From Mucilaginibacter rubeus (lineage in GTDB: Bacteria > Bacteroidota > Bacteroidia > Sphingobacteriales > Sphingobacteriaceae), in contig NZ_BMKD01000006.1 of the NCBI RefSeq assembly GCF_014643835.1, positions 323,883 through 387,882 of the forward strand: DNA of 64,000 nt, in the 5' to 3' direction. Positions 54,215-60,996 of the stretch are shown here, in pieces. The notes under the pieces are model-generated. The model searched no databases. It was not told the origin of the DNA and worked only from the letters and a program-made list of their open reading frames with translations. Each line of letters starts with the position of its first letter. The stretch's first letter is position 1. A program made the translations under genes and the position numbers.

Positions 54215-54260
54215 AACCAGGATAGGAAATGTTAAAATGCATTTCCTATCCTGGTTTTTT
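54215..54260 (+). terminator. Strong terminator of the epoxide-hydrolase-type gene
   Basis: Perfect 16-bp stem AACCAGGATAGGAAAT (54215-54230) with 54241-54256, ten-base loop, then a T run to 54260. Confidence 0.88.
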
Positions 54261-54700
54261 GTTTACTTAAAAGCAGGTACCCACCCCTGTCTGTCTTTCT
54301 AAAACCCTTTCGCACCCCTGGTGCAATCATCGTTGAGCTCTATCCATTAAAATCTGTTACCGGTATCAAATGCTATAGCGGGAACAAGGTTGCAGAAAAC
54401 AGCCTCCTTCAATGCCCGAATCCCGCCGGGCGGTAACTCAAATTGATTCCTTGAATTTGATCGTTTTATTTATAAGCTAACTAAATCTGCGAGAGTCTGT
54501 GATAGGATAGCAGATAATAAGAAGACGAGTTTGCGTAATGTAAACCTCTCCCGGCCTGACCCACTCCCGCTATGCTACATGCTTGCCAGACTGGTTTTAT
54601 CAACCGGTTCTATGGGTTACCTTAAATCTGCGGAAGAACCTGGTGGAAATCTTAGCGGCATTCAACACCATCATAGCAAAGACTACCGCTCTTCAACAGG

Positions 54701-54731
54701 AAAAGGGGCAGCCGTTAATACGGTCGCCCCT
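54701..54731 (-). terminator. Terminator of the 54.8-55.6 kb hydrolase
   Basis: Stem AGGGGC (54704-54709)/GCCCCT (54726-54731) plus CCGT/ACGG inside, with the T run (plus-strand AAAA 54701-54704) on the minus strand, 38 bp after the stop. Confidence 0.75.
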
Positions 54732-54768
54732 CTTCATCTTTTAGTAAATGAATTAAAATAAGATCACC

Positions 54769-55560
54769 TTATTTTTTTTCAGAACCATTTTTTGCAGCAG
54801 CTTCAATTACACGGGCCACAGCGGCAGCCTGCGATATAAATATAACGTGACTGCCTTTAACCTCTGTAACTACAGCACCGGCACGTTTATACATTGCACG
54901 TTCCAGTTCGGGGTTGATGGCCTTGTCCATGGTGGCTACAATACCATAAGTTGGTTTAGCTTTCCAGGCCGCCTGTGTTAACGGGGCTACGAAGCTCGAG
55001 CCAACAATCGGCTGTTGTGAATCAAACATAAAATCTGATTTCGCTTCAGTCAAATCAGCTGCAAAACATTCGTGAAAGAGCGCTTTATCAAAATATACCA
55101 GGCCATTTTTATCGGCAGGCAGGATACCATTTTTGGCAAGTGCCGGGCCTGACTGATAAACATCCAGGGTCGACTGGCCAACTTCCGGCGCAAAAGCCGC
55201 AACATACACCAAACTTGTTACTTTGGGCGATACGCCGGCTTCGGTAATTACCGAACCGCCCCATGAATGCCCTACCAACACCGCGGGACCATCCTGTTTT
55301 TCCAGGGCGCGATTGGTTGCGGCAACGTCATCATTGAGCGAAGTAAGCGGGTTTTGCACAAGGGTTACGTTGTATCCATCCTTTTTTAATATTTTATATA
55401 CGCCTTCCCATCCCGATGCATCGGCAAAAGCGCCGTGTACTATAACAATGTTCTTTACAGCAGGTGTAGTTTGAGCCAAGCTGTTTTTTGGGCTGAAAGT
55501 AGACAAAAAGACTGCGGCAGCAGCTATTGTTAGTTTGGTAATGTTGATTTGAGTTTTCAT
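54769..55560 (-). CDS. Alpha/beta hydrolase, serine type, exported
   Basis: Signal peptide 1-30 (AAAAVFLSTFSPKNSLAQ), then a compact alpha/beta hydrolase: oxyanion loop IVHGAFADASGWEGVY (about 40-55), nucleophile Ser in VLVGHSWGGSVITEAG (about 96-111) and the closing His in VKGSHVIFISQ. 263 aa. The type is often annotated as a pimeloyl-ACP-methyl-ester-esterase-like or salicylate-esterase-like hydrolase; the true substrate is unknown. The promoter carries the same two-repeat site as the other hydrolase and DoxX. Confidence 0.9.
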   Translation of the reverse strand: MKTQINITKLTIAAAAVFLSTFSPKNSLAQTTPAVKNIVIVHGAFADASGWEGVYKILKKDGYNVTLVQNPLTSLNDDVAATNRALEKQDGPAVLVGHSWGGSVITEAGVSPKVTSLVYVAAFAPEVGQSTLDVYQSGPALAKNGILPADKNGLVYFDKALFHECFAADLTEAKSDFMFDSQQPIVGSSFVAPLTQAAWKAKPTYGIVATMDKAINPELERAMYKRAGAVVTEVKGSHVIFISQAAAVARVIEAAAKNGSEKK

Positions 55561-55587
55561 TTTGTTAAGTATTTATAGATTTACTCC

Positions 55588-55663
55588 CAAAAGTATATTT
55601 CAACTTGCCGCATACCGATCTCAAGTGCTTCAACCCGACAAAGAAGTCTCCGAACCGGACATT
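55588..55663 (-). promoter_or_regulatory. Activator-type promoter of the serine hydrolase
   Basis: On the minus strand AATGTCCGGTTCGGA (55663-55649) and TTTGTCGGGTTGAAG (55642-55628) start 21 bp apart, then 32 bp, then TACTTTTG (55595-55588), 28 bp before the ATG. Spacing and box are identical to those at 52991-53066. Confidence 0.62.
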
Positions 55664-55873
55664 TCAAACATTAAAAAAATTGGGACCAGCCATTGCATGT
55701 TAATATTTAACAACATAATAAAAATCCGTCTTTCCGACCCCGCCGTGTTTAGTTTATAGGCCTATCACCGGGATCGCTGCAATCATTATCTGAGTGATAG
55801 AAAACTTTAAGGCAGGCTTTAATCAACGTATTGAAGCGGTTTACATCAATGACCTATGGAAGTCGGGGTCCGG

Positions 55874-55950
55874 ATTGTCCGGCCGGGAGCTTAGTTTGTC
55901 TGCTTCATCCCGAAAGTGGTTAGATATCCGTTGATTTTGCCACAATTTTG
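55874..55950 (+). promoter_or_regulatory. Activator-type promoter of DoxX
   Basis: ATTGTCCGGCCGGGA (55874-55888) and TTTGTCTGCTTCATC (55895-55909) start 21 bp apart, followed after 33 bp by CAATTTTG (55943-55950), one base off the -7 consensus, 29 bp before the ATG. Confidence 0.55.
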
Positions 55951-55979
55951 AGCCATCAAACAACTCAAAACTACATATC

Positions 55980-56375
55980 ATGACAACAAAAACAGTAAAA
56001 ACAATCTATTGGATAGGAACAGCATTGACTTCATTATGGTTTGCAGCAAGCGGATTTGGCGAGCTGACCAAAAACCAGTTTGTGTGGGATATCACCTTAA
56101 AACTGGGCTATCCTCCGCATTTTATTTATATCCTTGGTGTCGCTAAACTTTCGGGAGTAGCAGTTCTTTTAACACCTAACAGATTGCTTAGATTAAAAGA
56201 ATGGGTATTTGCAGGTATTTTCTTCGATATTATATTTGCTTTTTTGTCTAAAATCGCTGTACTCGGTTTTCCCGCCACCATAGATGCCATTGTTGCATTT
56301 ATCATGGTAACGGTTACCTACCTGATGTTCCGTAAACTTTATCCGGCTACATACGCAGCCGCTGCCGCTGTATAA
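55980..56375 (+). CDS. DoxX family membrane protein
   Basis: 131-aa inner-membrane protein with four predicted helices (about 9-26, 45-65, 75-95, 100-120). IYWIGTALTSLWFAASGFGE and GVAKLSGVAVLLTP are typical of DoxX-like proteins. Members are linked to redox and thiol-stress complexes in other phyla; the role here is open. A shared activator-type promoter links it to the two alpha/beta hydrolases. Confidence 0.88.
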   Translation: MTTKTVKTIYWIGTALTSLWFAASGFGELTKNQFVWDITLKLGYPPHFIYILGVAKLSGVAVLLTPNRLLRLKEWVFAGIFFDIIFAFLSKIAVLGFPATIDAIVAFIMVTVTYLMFRKLYPATYAAAAAV

Positions 56376-56436
56376 AATGCTAAGTTGCAGCAGGCCGGTT
56401 CATAATACATCGGTTATTTCAGGCTTTAAGCAATCT

Positions 56437-56469
56437 CAAAAGAGGCTATCCCACAGGTAGCCTCTTTTG
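56437..56469. terminator. Bidirectional terminator
   Basis: Perfect 12-bp stem CAAAAGAGGCTA (56437-56448) with 56458-56469, nine-base loop, T or A runs on both sides, between the convergent DoxX and thioesterase genes. Confidence 0.8.
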
Positions 56470-56526
56470 CATGCATGCTACCGTGCCGCATGATTATCCG
56501 GCAGGGGCAGGCGCTCTGCCGGTCGC

Positions 56527-56943
56527 TTAATCTTCAAGAACAGGGGCATCCTTTATTTTTTCCAATACCGAGGCCGGTAAATACGGTCTGCCGCCTGTTG
56601 CCGGCACACAGGTGCCCGTAAATACAGCTTTGGTCATTACCTTATTGTTGCATATAATAGATTGTTTAAAGTGCAGCTTTGGCAAGCCCCCTTTATCAGT
56701 ATACAAGGTGCAGGTAACTTTAAATTCATCGCCCTTTTTTAGTGATCTGAGAAAGCTGATGCTATAGTTTGACAGTACCATGTAAATGCCGTTTTTAGCT
56801 TCGGTTTCAAAATCAAACCCCAATATTTCCCTGATATAATCATGCCTGCAATATTCCATATAAAACGGATAATATAAACCATCCATGATCTCCTGTACAT
56901 CTATATGCTCATCTTTGGCAATATAGGTTTTTGAGTATTCCAT
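56527..56943 (-). CDS. Acyl-CoA thioesterase (hotdog fold)
   Basis: 138-aa hotdog-fold thioesterase of the 4-hydroxybenzoyl-CoA/YbgC group, which hydrolyses acyl-CoA thioesters in the cytoplasm. The helix after MDGLYYPFYMEYCRHDYIRE and the strand MVLSNYSISFLRSLKKGDEF fit the family. A catalytic Asp is not certain: the usual DxxxHV motif reads MDGLYYPFYME here. Promoter box TAGCTTTG on the minus strand at 56976-56969, 26 bp before the ATG. Confidence 0.82.
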   Translation of the reverse strand: MEYSKTYIAKDEHIDVQEIMDGLYYPFYMEYCRHDYIREILGFDFETEAKNGIYMVLSNYSISFLRSLKKGDEFKVTCTLYTDKGGLPKLHFKQSIICNNKVMTKAVFTGTCVPATGGRPYLPASVLEKIKDAPVLED

Positions 56944-57046
56944 AATAATTAACCTTTTTGTTGGATTGCAAAGCTATTGAACCTTTTGGTTTCAGGAAAC
57001 GGGAGATCTGAATTTTAATGGATCAGTCCGGGCTGTGTCAAATAAA

Positions 57047-57108
57047 AAAGCCCCAATTGTTTGTGAGGCTTTGCTCCTGAGGCTGGGCTCGAACCAGCGA
57101 CCCTCTGA
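57047..57108 (-). tRNA. Truncated tRNA-Asn 3' half with its terminator
   Basis: 57073-57108 is identical over 36 bp to the 3' half of the tRNA-Asn at 60835-60870 (from the anticodon stem through T arm and acceptor), but the 5' half is missing, so it cannot give a tRNA. A tRNA-style terminator (stem 57047-57052/57067-57072, then T run on the minus strand) follows. It looks like one end of a tRNA integration site. Confidence 0.75.
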
Positions 57109-57313
57109 CTGTTAGGCTTAATTTCATTGAAAACAGGTAATTCAATTCCGCGCTCTTATCGGAGATCAATGATTCCAATCCCATAACCGCATTAGCGATG
57201 CGTTGCACTATTGATATAATAGCTAACGAGGCACTGATACAAAACATCAATTATAAAAAGTTAATATTTCCATAACAGCTTTTTTGGGTGGTTATAGATG
57301 TAAATTAATTATG

Positions 57314-57350
57314 ACGATCCGGACATCACTCCGGGAATGTCCGAGTCGGA
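57314..57350. promoter_or_regulatory. TGTCCG site before the islet AraC gene
   Basis: AATGTCCGAGTCGGA (57336-57350) agrees at 13 of 15 positions with the upstream repeat of the 55560 hydrolase promoter; ATCCGGACATC lies about 22 bp upstream. GTCCGAGTCGGAC is itself palindromic. TAGATTTTG at 57374-57382 may be a -7 box. Possible autoregulation site. Confidence 0.45.
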
Positions 57351-57575
57351 CACAAAAAAATTAAAGAAATAATTAGATTTTGATAGTTGAGAACTAAATA
57401 AAATCTGAGTGTAACAAAATATGATGGGAAAAATAATAGAATACCTAAGCCTTAATTTAAATATACAATGCCCGACTAATTCAATTAATTAATAATGTTG
57501 AGGATTTAGGCTTTAAAAACGTGTCGCTATCTACCTTGTTAAAAACATTAAGATATAAAATCCATATTTTTAAAC

Positions 57576-58559
57576 ATGACTTTTGAATTTACGGTGCAGG
57601 CAGGTTTTAATTTTGTCAAAAGCTTTGGCAACCATTTTAATATTCCCGTTTTCAAGAATGAACTGAAAATTCCGCCGCATATGGGCGAAGGTCACATTAA
57701 GGCGATTGATGTAGCACCCGGCTTTAAGTTCGTATTGCATCATTATACTTTGAAAGAGGAATTTCATTTAAAGCGTAAGTCCCCCGCTGAAGTCAGTGAT
57801 TTGATCTCCATTGTATTCAACAGTAATGAGCTACCGGCAGGATCTGCCGTTGACCGGGAAACGGCAGTAGAATTTTTAAAGAAGAACGGGTCGTCAATCC
57901 AAATCGCCTCCACCGCTATATCCACCGAAACTATTTTTCCCGCCAATGTCGAGGTCTATTTTGGTGTCATTGGCATCAAGAGGCAATTGCTTTCCGACAT
58001 CCTGCGGGTAGACCAGGTTAATGGTCCTTTGGAAACTATTTTAAATAGCGATAATCTATTCTTCTATCATGAAAAGATGTACCCGGATGTGGCGAGGGTT
58101 TTGAAGCTTGTTTCGGAGATCAACGAACAAAATAAATTGAGCGAGCTGTTTTATAGTAACAAGGCGCATGAGATGATCTACCTGTTGTTTGATAAACTGC
58201 TGGAAAGGGACAGCGACAAACAAAGTCCTGTTAACAAAGCTGATATAGATAAATTATACCTGATCAGGACTGCTGTACTGGCTGACTTGGGTCAGCCACC
58301 TCATTTAAGCGAACTTGCAGCCAATGCCGGCCTGAGCGAAACAAAAATGAAGCATTTGTTTAAGCAGACCTTTGGCGATACTATTTATAACTTTTACCAG
58401 AATGAAAGGATGCAGGAAGCCGGCTTTTTATTAAAACATGCGGGTTACTCCGTTTCTGAGGCTGGTTACCGGCTTGGGTTTTCGAACCTCAGCCACTTCT
58501 CACGGCTTTTCGAAAAACACTTTGGAACCACCCCCAAAAAATACACGCTTGTCGGATAG
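57576..58559 (+). CDS. AraC family (PchR-like) regulator
   Basis: 327-aa regulator with an N-terminal sensor part of the PchR-like kind (about 1-215, APGFKFVLHHYTLKEEFHL, VYFGVIGIKRQLLSDIL) and a C-terminal AraC domain (about 225-325: PHLSELAANAGLSETKMKHL and EAGYRLGFSNLSHFSRLFEK). It opens the islet and is followed by the alkene reductase and oxidoreductase genes. The TGTCCG repeats at 53-58 kb are plausible targets; AraC proteins favour such 21-bp-spaced direct repeats. The 5' leader is long if the -7 box near 57374 is used. Confidence 0.9.
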   Translation: MTFEFTVQAGFNFVKSFGNHFNIPVFKNELKIPPHMGEGHIKAIDVAPGFKFVLHHYTLKEEFHLKRKSPAEVSDLISIVFNSNELPAGSAVDRETAVEFLKKNGSSIQIASTAISTETIFPANVEVYFGVIGIKRQLLSDILRVDQVNGPLETILNSDNLFFYHEKMYPDVARVLKLVSEINEQNKLSELFYSNKAHEMIYLLFDKLLERDSDKQSPVNKADIDKLYLIRTAVLADLGQPPHLSELAANAGLSETKMKHLFKQTFGDTIYNFYQNERMQEAGFLLKHAGYSVSEAGYRLGFSNLSHFSRLFEKHFGTTPKKYTLVG

Positions 58560-58637
58560 GACTATTTTTCGGGCTTGAGGCGCTATTTTAACCGTCATAT
58601 CCTGCGGACATTTGACATATCAAATAAAACAAACGAT

Positions 58638-59708
58638 ATGAAAAAGTTACTGATGCCCTATACCAGCCAGGCACTGAAATTAAAGAACCATTTAGTGATG
58701 GCACCCATGACCCGCAGTCGTGCTATTGACAACCTGCCCAACGCACTTATGAAAGAATATTACAGTCAACGCCGCGGGGCCGGGCTGATCATTACCGAGG
58801 GAACTGCTCCTGCACCGGAAGGCCTTGGTTATGCCCGTATCCCCGGCATATTCTCCAATGAACAAATTGAAGGCTGGAAATTAACCACCGGTGCCGTACA
58901 CCAAAACGATACAAAAATATTTGTGCAGCTGATGCATACAGGTCGTATCGGCCACCAGGCTAATCTGCCGGAAGGTGCGCATGTGATTGGTGTGTCTGCT
59001 ATTCCGGCAGCGGGGCAAATGTATACCGATAACGCAGGTATGCAGGATTATCCTGTGCCTGTAGTATTATCAACACAAGGGGTAAAAGAGGTGATTGGCC
59101 AGTATGTCACCGCCGCAAAAAATGCAATAGCTGCGGGTTTTGACGGCGTGGAACTGCATGCTGCAAATGGCTACCTGATCGAACAATTCCTTAACCCTAA
59201 CGTTAATGACCGTACCGATGTTTATGGCGGAAGTATTGAAAACAGGTCCAGATTTGCTATTGAAGTTGCAGAACAAGTAGCAGAAGCGATAGGTAAAGAA
59301 AAAACAGGTGTAAGAATTTCGCCTAACTCTACCCTTGGCGACCTGCAGGCTTATGAGGCAGACACAACCGAGGAAACATACATTTATTTAAGCCGGGAGT
59401 TTAACCGGATCGGCCTGGCCTATATCCACATCAGTCTCAGCCCGCAGGTTCCAGCACAAACCTTAAACGCCATCCGTACCGAATTCGAAGGAACGCTCAT
59501 TTACTGCAATACCTTTACTGCCGAAGGGGCTGAAGCCGAACTGGATAAAGGAGATGCAGACCTGATCGCATTTGGTAGGGGATTCCTGGCCAATCCCGAT
59601 CTGGAACAGCGAATCATCCATGGCTCAGAACTGAATGCCCCTGACTTTACCACCCTTTACACACCGGGCGCTAAAGGCTATACAGATTATCCGGTATTAT
59701 TTAATTAA
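58638..59708 (+). CDS. Alkene reductase (Old Yellow Enzyme family)
   Basis: FMN-dependent NAD(P)H oxidoreductase that reduces activated C=C bonds of enals, enones or nitro-compounds. (beta/alpha)8 barrel: LVMAPMTRSRA (FMN site), VQLMHTGRIGHQANLP, the substrate pair in GVELHAANGYLIEQFL, NDRTDVYGGSIENRSRFAIE and IAFGRGFLANPDL. 356 aa from ATG at 58638. GACATTTG (58607-58614) may be the -7 box. Together with the oxidoreductase behind it, a role in electrophile or quinone detoxification is likely. Confidence 0.93.
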   Translation: MKKLLMPYTSQALKLKNHLVMAPMTRSRAIDNLPNALMKEYYSQRRGAGLIITEGTAPAPEGLGYARIPGIFSNEQIEGWKLTTGAVHQNDTKIFVQLMHTGRIGHQANLPEGAHVIGVSAIPAAGQMYTDNAGMQDYPVPVVLSTQGVKEVIGQYVTAAKNAIAAGFDGVELHAANGYLIEQFLNPNVNDRTDVYGGSIENRSRFAIEVAEQVAEAIGKEKTGVRISPNSTLGDLQAYEADTTEETYIYLSREFNRIGLAYIHISLSPQVPAQTLNAIRTEFEGTLIYCNTFTAEGAEAELDKGDADLIAFGRGFLANPDLEQRIIHGSELNAPDFTTLYTPGAKGYTDYPVLFN

Positions 59709-59726
59709 TTCAATAAGAGATCAAAA

Positions 59727-60667
59727 ATGAAAAAGATAGTTTATCATAAATTCGGCAACGCCGATGTGTTGGAAATGACCGATACAGTTATTCCAGAGGT
59801 CAGTGAAACAACAATCCTGATCAAGGTCAAAGCAGTCTCCATCAATCCCCTGGACTGGAAGATAAGAAACGGCGAAATGAAATTAATGTCAGGCAGCAAA
59901 TTTCCAAGAGGCACCGGTATCGATTTTTCAGGTATAGTTGAGGCAACCGGTAGTTCCATTAAAAACTATAAAGAAGGAGACGAAGTATACGGCCTGCTTG
60001 ATGTTTTTAAAGGGGCGGCTTTAGCTGAATATATTATTGCAGAGGAAAAAGATATTGCAACTAAACCCATGGGAATTTCTTTTGAGCAGGCGGCCGCCGC
60101 GCCGGTGGTAGGCTCTGCGGCGATCCAGCTGTTCGATACCTTAGTCAATATTCAAACCGGCTCGGAGGTGCTGATCAATGGTGCTTCCGGAGGAATAGGC
60201 ATGTTCGCCATACAGATTGCCAAAACGAAAGGAGCCACCATTACAGCCGTTGTAAGTGATGGTGGCTTAAAGGCAGCAAAAGATTGGGGCAGTGATTTTG
60301 TAATTAACTACCGCAAGGAAGATGTTCTTAAAGCCGGAAAGCTTTACGATGTGGTGATCGATCTATCTAATCAAATGTCTTATAGTGTTGCAAAAAGATT
60401 ATGAAGACTTCTTCTGTCTATGTGCATACTGCTCCGGGGCCAAAAGAGATCGTTTCCGCTTTTTTCATCAGTCTTTTTTCACCCCAAAAATATAAGGTCC
60501 TCATGCTTAAACCTTCGCAGCTATATTTAAAAGAACTTAAAAGATATATAGAAGCGGGACTTTCTGTCTTAGTCAGCAAGGCTTATTCCTTTGATTCATT
60601 TAAAACTGCTTACGCTGAGGCTCCTAAAGCGCACATCGTCGGAAAATCAGTAATCAGGGTTAATTGA
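59727..60667 (+). pseudogene. NAD(P)-dependent quinone-oxidoreductase-like gene, frameshifted
   Basis: Zinc-free medium-chain dehydrogenase/reductase (quinone oxidoreductase type). The GroES-like part (MKKIVYHKFGNADVLEMTD, SINPLDWKIRNGE, GTGIDFSGIVEATG) and the Rossmann loop (VLINGASGGIGMFAIQIAKT) are intact, but the first frame stops at 60402-60404 after SYSVAKRL. The rest of the enzyme (from MKTSSVYVHTAPGPKEIVSA to AHIVGKSVIRVN) continues in the -1 frame from 60401. Adding one base after TTA would restore one protein of about 314 aa. It may be a real mutation, a sequencing error or a coupled split gene. Confidence 0.8.
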
Positions 60668-60793
60668 AAAAAGTCAAACCGATAGGGGATGATCACTGAA
60701 ATAAAAGGTCATAATTACCGGCAAAATAGCGATTCCGATAAGCCATTTTTTTTCGACTATCGAAAAAGTATTCAAATTTTATGAAAATAAAAA

Positions 60794-60817
60794 AACCCCA
60801 CTCGCCAGAGTGGGGTT
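60794..60817 (-). terminator. tRNA-Asn terminator
   Basis: Perfect 10-bp stem AACCCCACTC (60794-60803) with 60808-60817, four-base loop GCCA, then a T run on the minus strand, 19 bp after the tRNA 3' end. Confidence 0.88.
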
Positions 60818-60835
60818 AAATCATTGATTTTAAGG

Positions 60836-60909
60836 CTCCTGAGGCTGGGCTCGAACCAGCGACCCTCTGATTAACAGTCAGATGCTCTAACCGGCTGAGC
60901 TACTCAGGA
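60836..60909 (-). tRNA. tRNA-Asn (anticodon GTT)
   Basis: Complete 74-nt cloverleaf on the minus strand: acceptor TCCTGAG/CTCAGGA with discriminator G, D arm with AGCTCAGCCGGTTAGAGC, anticodon arm CTGACTGTTAATCAG giving GTT, and T arm with GGTTCGAGCCC. CCA is not encoded. Its 3' half is duplicated at 57073-57108. Confidence 0.96.
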
Positions 60910-60996
60910 GTGTTGTCCGGTTGGGGATTGCAAAAGTATAATTTTCATTGATATTTTGCAATTTTATTCAACTTGTTATATCCTGCTGTTTCAGGG
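60910..60996. other. Short gap between tRNA-Asn and the hybrid sensor
   Basis: Holds TTGTCCGGTT at 60915-60924, a half-site like those at 53-56 kb, and AT-rich DNA with ATTTTCATTGATATTTTGCA. The tRNA promoter must be here. Confidence 0.35.

Larger units (their letters stand above)
54188..54768. other. Convergent intergenic region, no gene seen
   Basis: Two terminators at its ends (54215-54260 and 54701-54731). The 430 bp between show no convincing gene and a short hairpin GCCCG/CGGGC near 54416-54433. Confidence 0.5.
55561..55979. other. Divergent intergenic region with two matched promoters
   Basis: 419 bp between the hydrolase (minus) and DoxX (plus) starts, holding one activator-type promoter in each direction (separate entries). 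No gene; the 55562-55759 frame is AT-rich and overlaps the promoter. Confidence 0.55.
56944..57575. other. Intergenic region with truncated tRNA and left islet end
   Basis: From left: thioesterase promoter, a terminator (57047-57072), the 36-bp tRNA-Asn 3' copy (57073-57108), a TGTCCG site (57314-57350) and very AT-rich DNA up to the AraC start. No intact gene. Confidence 0.6.

Noticed and set aside
54531-54761. 76-codon plus-strand frame
   Set aside because: It runs through the terminator of the minus-strand hydrolase and has no recognisable domain or upstream signal.
57038-57250. 70-codon minus-strand frame across the truncated tRNA
   Set aside because: Its C-terminal part is just the translated tRNA copy and terminator (GSLVRAQP), and the upstream part shows no known domain; not a credible gene or integrase remnant.
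60390-60410. Programmed -1 frameshift in the oxidoreductase
   Set aside because: The run near the junction (GCAAAAAGATTATGA) lacks a proper slippery heptamer and there is no clear downstream stem; a one-base loss is simpler.
57109-60834. Active integrative element
   Set aside because: No integrase, excisionase, relaxase or replication gene is present; only a remnant or islet can be claimed.
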